A stretch of 64,000 nucleotides of DNA from Adineta steineri (Eukaryota > Rotifera > Eurotatoria > Adinetida > Adinetidae), in contig CAJNOI010000097.1 of assembly GCA_905250115.1 (NCBI GenBank), positions 211,528 to 275,527 on the forward strand, in the 5' to 3' direction. Position 1 is the first letter of the stretch, and each line of letters opens with the position of its first letter. Both the position numbers and the translations under genes were made by a program. A model generated the notes under the pieces. It saw only the letters and a list, made by a program, of their open reading frames with translations, was not told the DNA's origin and searched no databases. Below, piece by piece: positions 1-10,805 of this stretch.

Positions 1-165
1 TGTAGAACTCGTTCTAATAAATATAATAAATATAGATCGGATGACAAAAATGATTTGAATATTGAAATACTAAATTCTGTTTGTGTTTCGAATAGTTACC
101 TGTGCTCATTTACTTACGTAGATATGTATGCGCCACTAACCGACAAATCAAATTTGAGTGACTAA
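1..165 (+). pseudogene. 3' end of an unknown reading frame, cut by the window edge
   Basis: From base 1 an open frame runs to a TAA at 163-165. Its product matches, residue for residue over most of its length, the minus-strand frame ending at 61906, sharing blocks such as YNKYNKYR, DKNDLNIE and CVSNSYL. The conservation is at protein level with many silent changes, so the frame may once have been, or may still be, coding. The N-terminus lies outside the window. I do not recognise the family. Typing it as a pseudogene is a guess; it could be the last exon of an intact gene or part of a transposon ORF. Confidence 0.4.
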
Positions 166-324
166 TAGCTTGTGCAAGACTAACGACAATTTTTTTTATG
201 CACCGTCAAAAACATGAAATAATATATTAGCTTTGCAGCTGAAAGAAAGCAATCAACCAAATCAAAATGCGAGAAAATGTGCGTTGATTTAGTACAGAAC
301 AGGAAAAAATACAGATCTATGTTG
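1..324 (+). repeat. Inverted copy of 61765-62088
   Basis: These bases align with the reverse complement of 61765-62088 at very roughly 85% identity by eye, with few indels. The match covers the frame above and about 150 bp of its 3' flank, for example the shared block TGCAGCTGAAAGAAAGC. It probably continues leftward beyond the window. Confidence 0.8.
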
Positions 325-2299
325 TTTTTTTTTTAATATTGTATTTTTATTGCGCTGCATAAAGGTTCACATGTAGAAAGAACAAAAAGAAGACACTATG
401 AAAGAAAAGAAATGAACGCAACATTTATTTCTATATTCCAGAGTAGACGAAAAAGGTTGATCAAATAAGTATTACATGTCACATTAAAAAGTAGAATCGA
501 GGACTGCAGATCATATTAATACGGTTAAACTATTCCTGTATAGAATAAAATATAAGGTATAAAAATATTGATTAATAATAAAAGAAGAAAAAAAATTATT
601 TAGAGATCATCTTGAGGATATGGATGTAGATTTAGTGAGCTTTATTTTCATATTCACACCGACATTCACCCTCAAGATACAATATTTAAGATATTTGAAA
701 ACAAACAATACGATGATCTAAAATGATTTTCTGTTGAATTACATGCTTCTTCTCTTAACCAAATATTTATTTTCTAACTGATTCAACAGTTTTTATCAAA
801 TTTTTTCATAAAATTCAAAGAGATTTTCATATCAGTTGAATATGACGCATTGCTTGAAAAAAAACTAGAGTGTATATGTGACATGATAATAACACTGGTC
901 GACGATAGTGTCTAAAAAAATCAGATCTGAACATTTTTCTAATTGGAATTTTGTCTGACGAAGAAAAATGTGACTCGCCAGACATGATTCTTGTGTTCTT
1001 GATTTCTATTTTTTCTATTATCTAACATATTTACTTAAAAAACAATAAATAATAAAAATGACTTATTTACATAAAAATAAAGAAAAAAAACTATCAAAGA
1101 CATTCTATTTATATGGAAATTAAAATATTTTATTTATGTTAAAAGTACATAAGGTCCTGACATTTGGCTTCTGCATATTTGTTATTCGGATCGATGATTG
1201 ATTTCTCAACAAATTATTATTTGAAAATTCTAAAGTCAGTTACAATTTGACACACTGATATTGTATTTTTATTGTAAAATATTTTTAATTAACTATTATT
1301 GATATGCAATTGAAACATTGTATGAAAAGACTATCATTTACTCATTAAATCGAATACAACAAACATAGTTTGTTCTCGTCTGAAAATGAACAAATAAAGT
1401 GTAGGCAAGAATTTCATTTTCTTTCTCATCAAGAACGATGTCGAAATTTCAAGAAATTCAAAAAATCTAGTGTATCTCTGCAGATTCTTGGTTTTCTACA
1501 AGACTGAATATAAAATTTCGTGATTAGGAAAGACGCTTACTTAATATAAAACTTTATTAGATTATTTATTATTTATTTTAGTTAAAGTCACGCGCGCAAT
1601 TCGATATTGAAACAAACATTTTTAATTACTTTTTGTTGTTTTTTAACGAAGTTTCTAGAAATATATGCAGAAACCCGAAGAATTCACTTTCATTATTATT
1701 GTTTGATTTTTTGCAATGGAAAAAAATAATTATATTCAAATTTTTTTATAAATATAGAAGTATAATTATATTATAATAATAGCGTATGCATTATTATGCT
1801 CATACGAATAAAATTATAGGCTGATCGACTACGTACCCTTTACAGCATCAATAAGTATGAAATTTTTTTAGAACTTTAGATACTATCAATTGGTTTTTAG
1901 TTGGAATATATCATACTATTATTTTCTCTCTATGCCACTTCAACATTAAAAAAGCTTCATTCACTGCTGCTGAATTCTAGAAGTACCTGAATTTCGAGTT
2001 CGGAAGCTATATATGATTAGTTGCTATAAGATTACCGATAAGGTTAACTAAGAAATATGTAGAATATAACAGACAAAGACATGTTAAAATAATTAGCAGA
2101 TTTTATGAATAACCTTGCGAGAATTTATATCATGTCTAATTTCACAGAAAAATCTATCCATAAGTAAAATATTTTCCTCCACAGTCAGATTTGAAATCTA
2201 TCAGATCGAATATGTTTCTCGATACATGAAATGAGAATAGAAAGAATTTTTAAAATATATTTGCAGATTTTCATTGTTTAGTTTAAAAAAACCAAAACA
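325..2299. other. AT-rich intergenic region
   Basis: No convincing gene. It holds a short hairpin-type repeat at 608-679. Stretches around 895-1000 and 1240-1420 resemble 22360-22420 and 22565-22760 and may be old copies of one sequence. Otherwise nothing recognisable was seen. Confidence 0.5.
608..679. repeat. Short inverted repeat, telomere-like family member
   Basis: The left arm TCTTGAGG and the right arm CCTCAAGA flank a purine/GT-rich half and a CA-rich half. It has the same layout as the elements at 9037-9134 and 12652-12700 but is more decayed. Confidence 0.5.
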
Positions 2300-5061
2300 A
2301 TGATCAATTTGCTTCTACTTTTATTTCTTTTTTGTGCTGTCATTACCGGTCTACACTTCAATGGTGGTACTATTCGATGGGCACCAATCAACTCGAGCAT
2401 CAACTCGAGTGTAGTACCTATAAGTATCATTCAAACTTATTCATGGACCTATCCACTCATTTCTTGTGCTACTGATGTTCCCATATCAACGAGTGGTCGA
2501 AGCAGTAGCAATGCTAATCTAACATGTGTTACTGATTGTTCAACAGATGGTGGTTATTCAACTAAACCAGTTAATATCTTAACTGATTGTCAAACAGCTA
2601 GCTCATCATTAGGAATGATGACAAGTCAACGATCAGTCAACATTAATTTAACTGCAAATGCACATTTTTATCTTGCATATGTTGGATCTGCTTGGGTATC
2701 ATTGAATGATCCTGCTAAAAGTGGACTTCAATGGTCAATTGTTTGTTCGATTGATCTTCGAATGCGACTAGATGGTATTATTAATACACCACCTGTTGCA
2801 AGTGTCGTTTCGCCTCAATATGCAATTGTTAATCAAACAACTCAAATTACTATCCCTGTATCAGATGTGAATACCGGTGATGATGTACGTTGTCGATGGT
2901 CAACTTATACACCAGGATATCGTCGACGAAAACGATCGGATGAAGACGATTATATATATGAGAATTATAAACCTCAAATATACAAAAATCCATTGGAAAA
3001 TAAAGAATTAACTCATGTTAGAAAAAAAAGATTGACTTTTGATCCTTGTTTTTTTTGCAGCAGTACATGTTACTATGGTTGTCTTTGTTCTTGTGCTGGA
3101 TGTGCGGGAACTGCATGTACTGTTAAATGTTTATCACGACCCGCTTGTCCAACGGGAACTACTACACTCGAAACTCCAGGAACAATAAAACCAACTTTAT
3201 CGTATCCTAATCGTCAGCCTATTGATGAATGTGGTGGAATCTGTTATCCAAGTAGTTTACCTAATGGTACAAGTCTATCCGGATGTACTATATCATTTAC
3301 AGGTCTTGTACCTAATACTTGGTATGGTGTTGCAGTTCAGGTGAGCAGATAGTGTTTAATTAACTAAGATAGAACTGCTTGTATTAATGTGAACCTTTTA
3401 CCCACAAAAAATCAAGCGATATTTAGTACGTTAAATAGAGGAAGATTTTAATCTTTTTCTTATTTTGAAATTGTATGAACAAAATCATCAAATTTGTTTT
3501 TTTCTTAGGTAGAAGACTTTATAAGTAATTCAAGTAATATTTCAATGAGTTCAGTACCGGTTCAGTTTTTGATTTATGTCTTACCACAACCGACATGTGG
3601 ATTAGCACCAATTATTTTTCCTGCTGATCTATGTTTGGATGTTCAAGTCGGTGTTGTAACAAATTTCGATATATACGCGGAGACCTTGTGTAATCCTAAT
3701 ATATCAAACATTGATTCAATTGTCGTCACAAGTGTCATTGTTGGGATGAATGTTAGTGATGTGATCACTTCACCAGTAAATGCATCAATATCTTATTTCA
3801 CATTTACTTGGCAACCTCAAATGAATCAACTTGGTTCACAACAGCTGTGTATAGTAGTTTATACCGAGTAAATCTTCATTTAATTAATTTCTTATTATTG
3901 AAAAAATGTTTTTTTATTCATTAGTGAACAAATATCATCTCAACCGTATTGTATCATATTCAATGTAGTACCATCAGTTGTTACTTGTACAATCACGACT
4001 ACATCAACGACAACTACAACATCAGAAACAACGACAACAGGAATTACTACAAGTACAAGTTCAACTACAACTACAACTACAACTACGTGAGTTGTATTTT
4101 CGATAAATATAATGATTCATTCTGATGATTCATTTGTTGCGAGTTTATTAAAGATTTTTTTCTTTAGAACTGTCACCACGATGGCAGAAGTTTCAGGTAA
4201 GAGATATCAATAAGAATTTGTATCAGTATCACAACAATTACATGATTCTTACATAGGACAATCTGTAAATTGGCCGTTAATTGTGGGTTTATCTTTCTTG
4301 GCTGCATTACTTGCTCTGTGTTGTATGTGCTGTTGTTTGTATTGCTTATTGTGGTGAATTCTATTATAAATGTAGAGAATCAAAACATTTTGTTTTTTAA
4401 TAGGGGTCCAGCTGCAAGACGTCGACGACGCAGAAAAAATGAAGAAAAACTACAAAGAGACATTATTACACAAAGAATTACACCAATTACTTCTCTCAGA
4501 AATCATCATTGTATCAAAATGCTTGAAACTGAGCAAATACAAAACAAAAATTTCAATTATACTGCATTGAATAATAGAAATAGTGTAGGAAGAATATCAT
4601 TATCGGATGTACCAGTAAATTCTCGTACTTCCACTATTATTCCAATTAATTCTGCAAAACGTATGAGCTTATCGGCATCTTCTACTGAACAAGATACACC
4701 TATGAAAGTTATAAATAAAAATGAAACAACTCCACGAACATCAGTGGTTTCAGTCGCAGGAAATGAATCAATAAAATTAACTGGTAAAAAAGATAAATTA
4801 CATAGAATGTCACACGACAAGCCTAAAACTCCATCAGTAACCAGAATTAACCAGGTCGGTATTATTAAAACTCCACGACAAAAAACTGACACAACACAAT
4901 CTTCGAGTATTGGCAACACCACTACTATCAATTCGGGAAACTCATTGTATAATATACAGCCAATAACAAATCGATTAGCAAGTACATCGCTTACGAGAGA
5001 TCGAAATAGGAATGCCGGAAAAGGAGTAATTGTAACCAAAGTTACAAGAAATTCATCATGA
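2300..5061 (+). CDS. Secreted/type I membrane protein with Thr-rich stalk and basic cytoplasmic tail
   Basis: Six exons: 2300-3340, 3509-3867, 3925-4086, 4168-4196, 4257-4353 and 4404-5061. All joins are GT-AG with matching phase and give 781 residues. An N-terminal signal peptide (first ~17 residues) leads into a Cys-rich, N-glycosylation-rich ectodomain. Two furin-like basic sites (RRRKR and RKKR) sit near residues 215-260. The third exon encodes a Thr/Ser-rich mucin-like stalk. Exon 5 encodes one membrane segment ending in a run of Cys, followed by RRRRRRK and a ~220-residue Ser/Thr/Asn-rich tail. Such proteins are common in bdelloids; I do not recognise a named domain. Function could be surface adhesion or a processed receptor, but that is a guess. 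AATAAA at 5209 may be its poly(A) signal. Confidence 0.8.
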
Positions 5062-5533
5062 AATTAATTGCCTTACTGAAAAAGATTCAATATGTACCTA
5101 TAAACATTCTTTTTTTTTTGTAGAACTAACTTATATATTTCTAACAAAAGAATTGTTTTATTAACTACTAACATATTTTCATTTTACTATTGTTCAAAAT
5201 TTTAATCAATAAACTCCTTTACACTCTTGTATTTAACTATTGATATGTAAATGTAGGATATAGTATAATCATGATTTCACTTTTACTGCGATATTGACAT
5301 GTACTTTTAATAACTGAGTCATTTTATTTACCTATTTTTATTTCTGTTCGTTCGTTTATCGATATAGGCACGCAATAAATATAAAATATTATATTATTCC
5401 TTCGTTCTCTCTGTTTTTTTTGCTTTCTGCAGCGCCATAATATCTTGCACAACTGGACGAACCAGTAAGACCATGTGACAAAAAAAACAACTACATATAG
5501 TCACTATTCACACACACACATTTTATACGTGAC
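5062..5533. other. Intergenic region between membrane protein and ART genes
   Basis: Contains AATAAA-type signals near 5209 and 5376. It also has a short CA run just before the downstream start. No gene seen. Confidence 0.5.
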
Positions 5534-6958
5534 ATGATATCCCGAACTACACGTTCTCATACAATTTCAAACGATGAAATCGGTTCTCAGACACAATCTC
5601 GATTGTCTAAACTATTACAACATCATGACCATCATCTTTCTCAATTCACACCTGCTGTTCTCTCACCACTCTACTTAGCTTGTCAAAACAATGATGTAGC
5701 AAAAGTAAAAGATTGTCTTACGACAATAAAATATGAAGAAATTGATTGTCAGTATTCACCAAATAATGAAACTGTTCTACATGTTGCAACACGAAATCAG
5801 CAGAAAGAAATAATAGAAATACTTCTATCATACGGTGCACAACGATCTTTAAAAAATACAAATGGTCAACAAGCACACGAACTAGCTGAAACAAAAGAAA
5901 TTAAGGATCTATTTGAACGTTCAAAATCATCTCGTTTTACATTTCGACACAACTATGATCAGAGCCAGACAACTCCTTTAGTTCAACATAACATAAAATG
6001 TGAAAGTTGTTCATTGATAAATGATCATACTTTCTATGAATGGGAGTTGATTGATCGAAATGCAACACAAAAAGCACTAAGATTTCGTCGTGAATTGAAA
6101 CCGTTCACATCGATGAGTGAAAAAGATTTAAAACAAAAACTTTATTCAATAAAAAAAGGTTATATTAATACACGTGTTCAACATGCTTTGATCAATGATG
6201 GTACACGTATACATGATTATTTTAAGCGTGCATTGCTTGAACTGGAACCCCATTTGATTGTTACTGCATACACTGCTTCTCAAAGCTTTTCAGAATTATT
6301 AAACAAAGATATGGCACGTAATGTTATACATGATTTAAAGAATGGATGTAGTAAATTTTCTTGTGACTGTCTCTATTCAACAGAAGATGGTACAAAATCA
6401 ATTACAAATATTTTCTTTCATCATCCAAAATTTCAAAAACTCAGTTTCAAAGGTACAGTTTATCGTGGTATTATCATAACGAAAAATAGTCTTGATCATT
6501 ATAAAGTTGGTTCTTGTATTCTTACAACTACATTTCTGTCAACATCAACAAATCCTGCAGTTGCTCAAAGTTTCTGTGATAAAGGAATACCCAATACAAC
6601 GACTCATTCATTCTTCTGTATTTATGAAATATTTAACGAAGATCATACTGCTCTTAATATATCGACTATATCCGAATTTAAAAATGAAGATGAGGTATTG
6701 ATTCTACCATACTCAGCTTTTCTTATTACAATGATTGAAGAAAAACAAGACATAACATATATTTATTTGAAAGAGCAGTGTTTAACAAATATGATTGATA
6801 TTAGTGGAACACAAGAATATTCACTTAAATCAACAGTACGTTTATTGGAAATTGTCGGAAGTCGTCTAGTACATAACATCGGTGATATGATATTAAATGA
6901 AGATAATCATATACGACCCCGATCAAAGACGATGCCTGTATTAAATACATATTTATAA
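5534..6958 (+). CDS. Ankyrin-repeat mono-ADP-ribosyltransferase (arginine-specific type)
   Basis: Single-exon gene of 474 residues. Residues ~45-135 hold two to three ankyrin-type repeats (for example NETVLHVATRNQQKEIIEILL). The C-terminal half is an ART domain of the vertebrate ART/ecto-ART fold. It has the R-S-ExE triad: R311 in VYRG, S336 in TFLSTS, and E385/E387 in NEDEVLILP. These residues bind NAD+ and transfer ADP-ribose to arginine in the family. There is no signal peptide, so it is probably cytosolic, unlike vertebrate ecto-ARTs. ART genes are strongly expanded in bdelloids. The catalytic set is complete, so activity is plausible. The region between ankyrins and ART (~160-290) is unassigned. 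Confidence 0.85.
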   Translation: MISRTTRSHTISNDEIGSQTQSRLSKLLQHHDHHLSQFTPAVLSPLYLACQNNDVAKVKDCLTTIKYEEIDCQYSPNNETVLHVATRNQQKEIIEILLSYGAQRSLKNTNGQQAHELAETKEIKDLFERSKSSRFTFRHNYDQSQTTPLVQHNIKCESCSLINDHTFYEWELIDRNATQKALRFRRELKPFTSMSEKDLKQKLYSIKKGYINTRVQHALINDGTRIHDYFKRALLELEPHLIVTAYTASQSFSELLNKDMARNVIHDLKNGCSKFSCDCLYSTEDGTKSITNIFFHHPKFQKLSFKGTVYRGIIITKNSLDHYKVGSCILTTTFLSTSTNPAVAQSFCDKGIPNTTTHSFFCIYEIFNEDHTALNISTISEFKNEDEVLILPYSAFLITMIEEKQDITYIYLKEQCLTNMIDISGTQEYSLKSTVRLLEIVGSRLVHNIGDMILNEDNHIRPRSKTMPVLNTYL

Positions 6959-7029
6959 TAATTTGAACATATTATTTTATTTCTCATCAACTTTTTAATA
7001 TACATTAATTAATAGAATATATGAAATCA

Positions 7030-8046
7030 TTAAATTGTATAAATTTGTGTCACATGTGACAAATTACTGTCAGTTCTTTCTCTTTGAGGTTCATAACGAA
7101 ATACTCTTGTCATCAATACAATTAATGAACGTTTGAATTCATTTATATAAACAGTCGATGGATAGATATAAATAGCAAATGTCATTGTAAATGGTATATT
7201 TGCTAATGTTATTAAAATTAAATAAAGACGTAAAGTTATTGTTGGACCAATACGATCGCATGAATAAATAACATGTTTAAAAAGATACCATGGTACTATA
7301 CATAAAATATAACATAGGGGTGGTATGAAAAAATTCATATGTTTCTTCATTTGTTGTCTCCAAACAAACCAATATTTTTCTTCACCTGAATTAATATATA
7401 CTTTATGTACACTAATATTTCTAAGGACAAATAGACTTGATAAAATATGTATTAAACATGTAATTAAGACAGTACCAAATTCAATACATTTTACACTTTT
7501 TACTAAATTAGGAAAAACTGTCGATATTTCAAAGTTACCAAAATATAACAAGAATGTAGGTATTTGTGTCAGAAACGTAAATATAAGTATGATAAATGAG
7601 AGACAACAAGCACGTTTACGTGTTGCATAGAGAGCACAATTAAAACATTCTATAAAAAGACGTTCGCAAGCAATCATACTTGAATACCACATTGCTAGAA
7701 AATTTAAGAGATTTAATAAGATAGCTGATATATAGAATAGAATTGTACGTTGCAATGATTGTGTATCAGATATAATTGATGTTTCTAGAAATATGCAACG
7801 TATTAAATTACTTAGTGAGAGAAATATCAGATAAACACCAAGATTCGTTATACGTATAGATCTGCAAAGACATGTTTGAATAGTTAGGATATTGTTGACA
7901 ATAGTACATCCAATAATCAATTGAAATAAGAAAATAAATAGATATTCAGTATTTGGTAGATACAAAGTTAAACTGTAGTATCTTGACTGTTGCAAAACAT
8001 CTGTACATGTTGCATTAATTTCAAATTCAATCATTGATGTATTCAT
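7030..8046 (-). CDS. Orphan rhodopsin-like GPCR
   Basis: Intronless, 338 residues, with seven hydrophobic segments and an N-glycosylatable N-terminus. The third segment ends in a CERLF motif in the position of the DRY box. A basic third loop and a PSTVYINEF segment near the end of helix 7 are present. This matches the large bdelloid family of peptide-receptor-like orphan GPCRs. It is convergent with the ART gene, with only about 70 bp between the stop codons. Ligand unknown. The weak DRY and NPxxY motifs make it divergent but not obviously broken. Confidence 0.75.
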   Translation of the reverse strand: MNTSMIEFEINATCTDVLQQSRYYSLTLYLPNTEYLFIFLFQLIIGCTIVNNILTIQTCLCRSIRITNLGVYLIFLSLSNLIRCIFLETSIISDTQSLQRTILFYISAILLNLLNFLAMWYSSMIACERLFIECFNCALYATRKRACCLSFIILIFTFLTQIPTFLLYFGNFEISTVFPNLVKSVKCIEFGTVLITCLIHILSSLFVLRNISVHKVYINSGEEKYWFVWRQQMKKHMNFFIPPLCYILCIVPWYLFKHVIYSCDRIGPTITLRLYLILITLANIPFTMTFAIYIYPSTVYINEFKRSLIVLMTRVFRYEPQRERTDSNLSHVTQIYTI

Positions 8047-8320
8047 CTTTACGTTTTTTTATATGTGTAAACCTATTGACCGAAAAACAAATTTTACATA
8101 GTATTATTCCGTACAAAAATAAAAAAATATAAGGCTTTCGTTCTATTATACTGATAACGATATAAATATATTTTTTTCATTTATGTTTATTTGCACAATG
8201 ATTTTCGTTCTGATATATATATATTAATAGAAAGGCAAAAAAAAAGAAAGGAAGTAGAATATGTGGATAAGTGAGTGTAAATGTGGATCGATACAAGTGC
8301 TACCAAAATATAAAAAAATT

Positions 8321-8674
8321 GTGACGAGTGTCGATTTAATCGAAAATCGTAGTTTCTTCTGCGAACAGAAAGAACTGAGTTGTGATGCTTCAGGCTCATG
8401 ACAAGAGTCGACCTTCGATCACGGCTCGTCAACATATTTCTCTTCGTTCTTCCTTTTATGCTGTTTTATGTTTGAAGTTGTGCAAGAACACATTATTGCA
8501 CAACGTCAAATAACGAACAGTATAAGAAGCAGAACAGAAGTTAACTAGTTCGATGAGCCGCGATCTCGATTTAACTCTTATGTATTGAGACTGAAGCACT
8601 ACAACTCGGTCTATCTGATCGTCGCAAGACGATTCAGATGACCATTGAATCAAGATCAAATTAACACTCGTTAC
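8321..8674. mobile_element. Foldback MITE, copy 1 (354 bp)
   Basis: The ends are terminal inverted repeats: left GTGACGAGTGTCGATTTA and right, reverse-complemented, GTAACGAGTGTTAATTTG. Beyond the ends, the left half aligns with the reverse complement of the right half along its whole length. It centres on a stem TTGTGCAA...TTGCACAA near 8475-8505. It is therefore one long imperfect palindrome with no transposase ORF. A second copy lies at 11328-11682. A further ~125 bp downstream (to 8800) is shared by both copies, so either the true element is longer or a larger segment was duplicated. Confidence 0.8.
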
Positions 8675-8950
8675 TTATTTTTTTTTGCTCTCACATCAAG
8701 TGAGATGATTGCATGACAAATGTAGCACTTGCGTCAGAAGGATGTGGAGTGTGTATCAATTACTTTTTTCAAAGGAATAATATTAGGTTACGCAACTGCT
8801 ATAAATACGAATATTTGTCTAACCTCCAGAAAAGATACATGTGCAACCGTATTGGGTTGTTTTATCTATCAAAATCGGTTTGATGAGACTCTGATAATAG
8901 AATATCTTCTGTTCGATGGCAATTGAGCGGGATATTTTACAATAATTTAT

Positions 8951-9042
8951 CTAGACGTAGAAGTAGTTGATGTTATACAGGAATTAAAAAAGAGTTTACT
9001 AACAGATGATCAATCAAAACTTAAATTAACAGCTGTTCTTGA
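8951..9042 (+). pseudogene. Coding-like fragment of unknown origin
   Basis: A short open stretch reads like a helical protein segment (DVIQELKKSLLTDDQSKLK), with no start codon and no stop of its own. It runs directly into the inverted repeat at 9037. An upstream open stretch at 8729-8926, right after the MITE flank, may belong with it. Family not recognised. Confidence 0.25.
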
Positions 9043-9134
9043 GGGTGTCGGTGTAAGTATGAGGCATTTGAGTGTATGAGTATGGGTACGGTTGTGGGTA
9101 GAAAGAGAAGACACTCACCCCACACCCTCAAGAT
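9037..9134. repeat. Telomere-like G-rich/C-rich inverted repeat
   Basis: Begins CTTGAGGGTGTCGGTG, contains GGGTACGGTTGTGGGT, and ends CACCCCACACCCTCAAG. The G-rich half and C-rich half can fold back on each other. It belongs to a family scattered through the window. Confidence 0.6.
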
Positions 9135-9336
9135 GGTACAGGGCCATATCGAAGTTGTCGTAGGAACAATTTCACTAAATAAATGGATAATTTGTGGACC
9201 CGCAGCGCTCTACATGCAACATGTCTACCGATAAACGACTTGCACCTTGAGCAAGTTGGAATTTTTTGTGAGATGAATAAAGCAACCTATTTATTTATGA
9301 TAAGGAAAGAACGAAAGGGCTTGATGATTGATTGTC

Positions 9337-9343
9337 TATAAAG
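9337..9343 (+). promoter_or_regulatory. TATA box upstream of thiaminase-like gene
   Basis: TATAAAG lies about 77 bp before the ATG at 9420, a plausible core promoter distance with a short 5' UTR. Confidence 0.4.
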
Positions 9344-9419
9344 ACACTCGAGCAAAGTATACCTTCGGTTTCACTCCTTATCTAACATCTATTTTTGTTG
9401 TTGTCGTAAACAGCCAGCA

Positions 9420-10805
9420 ATGCATATCGTTGCACCTGCTTTGGTCTTCTTGATGCTTCTCATGTCTCCAATCATCGCACTAGATGCGGAGACTTATTCA
9501 AAAATGTCATCTGATATTCACAATGATGGCACAGACATCACGACCCTCAAAGTGGCTATGTATCCTCATTTGCCTGATTCGGCAGGTGACAACTACGCAA
9601 AACTATTACAATTTATCAACGAGGAATTTAAAAAAATTCAACCAACGATTAATCTACAGCTACGTCCGCTAGACCAAAACGATGACTTCTATAGTCTGAC
9701 GACACTTACTCCGTGGCTATCAACCGACGGAATAGGATACGACGTAGTCGAAATTGATACTTTGGTTTTGGGTGATCTTGTCAACGCTGGTCTCATTGTT
9801 CCGCAATTTCCCATCTCACATAATCATTCAGATTGGCATTCAGCTGCTACCAGTGCTGTTCAGTTTAACCAGGCAGTGTATGCTTATCCACACATTATGT
9901 GCGCATATTTTCTTTTCACTCGTGATGAACAAGCAGCTAAAGTAACTACCATAGACGAGCTTATAAATATTCTGAGCCCTAATGCTTCTGCTACTTATCG
10001 TCTGGTTGGAAATATGAATTCTAGTTGGATCTTACCTTCTCTGTGGATTAACAGCTACCAGAGCAGTAATAATTCCGAATATAATATACCAGCATTTGCT
10101 CTTCATTCTTATCAAAAGAACTCATTTGAAACTATGCGCAAGTTTGTACAACTCTGTGATCGAGCAGGAGAAGAGAATAACTGTCTTAATGGAGTATTCA
10201 GAGATAATTCCAACATGACGGCCTTATTATTTGCACATAAGCAGACGGCGGCTATGTTTGGCTTTTCTGAAAACCTCTTTACAGTCCTCAAAAATGGAGA
10301 TCTGGATGACTATTCCAATGTCAAAATGATTCCATTGCCATTAGGTACAAATGATAATCAACCTGGTTTTTTTACTAATGCATTCGTTTTTCGGCGAAAT
10401 ATGTCAGTCGATGTATTAAAGGCTGCTCGTTTATTTGCCGATTTCATGGGCACACCTCGTATGCAAGCCGCTGTTGTTGGCAGTGCAGATAGCCCTAATA
10501 CGAGGCCACGCTATCTTCTACCTATGTCCAAGAATGCTTATAATGAACCACTTTTAGCAAATGACCGCTTCTATCAGCAGTATTTTCGAAACTTAGACGT
10601 TGGTTATTCTTATCCAACAGCAGGATTCTTAAATACACGCAAAGAACTTAACACTGCTATTTTGAAAGAAGTCGATGTCAAAAATGACCCTTCTTCTTTA
10701 TCGATCAGTATTTCCACCCATTCTAAATTCTCTCTCCTGCTGTTCTTCATCTTCTATACATTTCATCAACTAATCGTACGTAGTTACCTCCTTGTTTCTA
10801 TATAG
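9420..10805 (+). CDS. Thiaminase I-like protein (thiamine pyridinylase), secreted, possibly membrane-anchored
   Basis: Intronless, 461 residues. A signal peptide covers residues ~1-20. The body has a periplasmic-binding-protein-like layout (LKVAMYPHLP, GYDVVEIDTLVLGDLV). C161 in YPHIMCAYFLF and E284 in FGFSEN sit 123 residues apart. This closely matches the spacing of the catalytic Cys113/Glu241 pair of bacterial thiaminase I, as I remember it. That enzyme swaps the thiazole of thiamine for a base such as pyridine or nicotinate. Several N-glycosylation sequons and a hydrophobic C-terminal tail (~437-461) suggest passage through the secretory route and perhaps a GPI anchor. Few eukaryotes carry this family, so bacterial origin by horizontal transfer is likely. 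Alternative: another binding-protein-fold protein. Confidence 0.65.
   Translation: MHIVAPALVFLMLLMSPIIALDAETYSKMSSDIHNDGTDITTLKVAMYPHLPDSAGDNYAKLLQFINEEFKKIQPTINLQLRPLDQNDDFYSLTTLTPWLSTDGIGYDVVEIDTLVLGDLVNAGLIVPQFPISHNHSDWHSAATSAVQFNQAVYAYPHIMCAYFLFTRDEQAAKVTTIDELINILSPNASATYRLVGNMNSSWILPSLWINSYQSSNNSEYNIPAFALHSYQKNSFETMRKFVQLCDRAGEENNCLNGVFRDNSNMTALLFAHKQTAAMFGFSENLFTVLKNGDLDDYSNVKMIPLPLGTNDNQPGFFTNAFVFRRNMSVDVLKAARLFADFMGTPRMQAAVVGSADSPNTRPRYLLPMSKNAYNEPLLANDRFYQQYFRNLDVGYSYPTAGFLNTRKELNTAILKEVDVKNDPSSLSISISTHSKFSLLLFFIFYTFHQLIVRSYLLVSI

Noticed and set aside
4557..5039. 160-codon minus-strand open frame opposite the membrane protein tail
   Set aside because: Overlaps the last exon of a well-supported plus-strand gene and has no recognisable domain.
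8456..8659. 67-codon minus-strand frame present in both MITE copies (also 11464-11667) with few amino-acid differences
   Set aside because: It starts without ATG and lies wholly inside a palindromic MITE. Similarity of the two copies at DNA level explains the shared frame.
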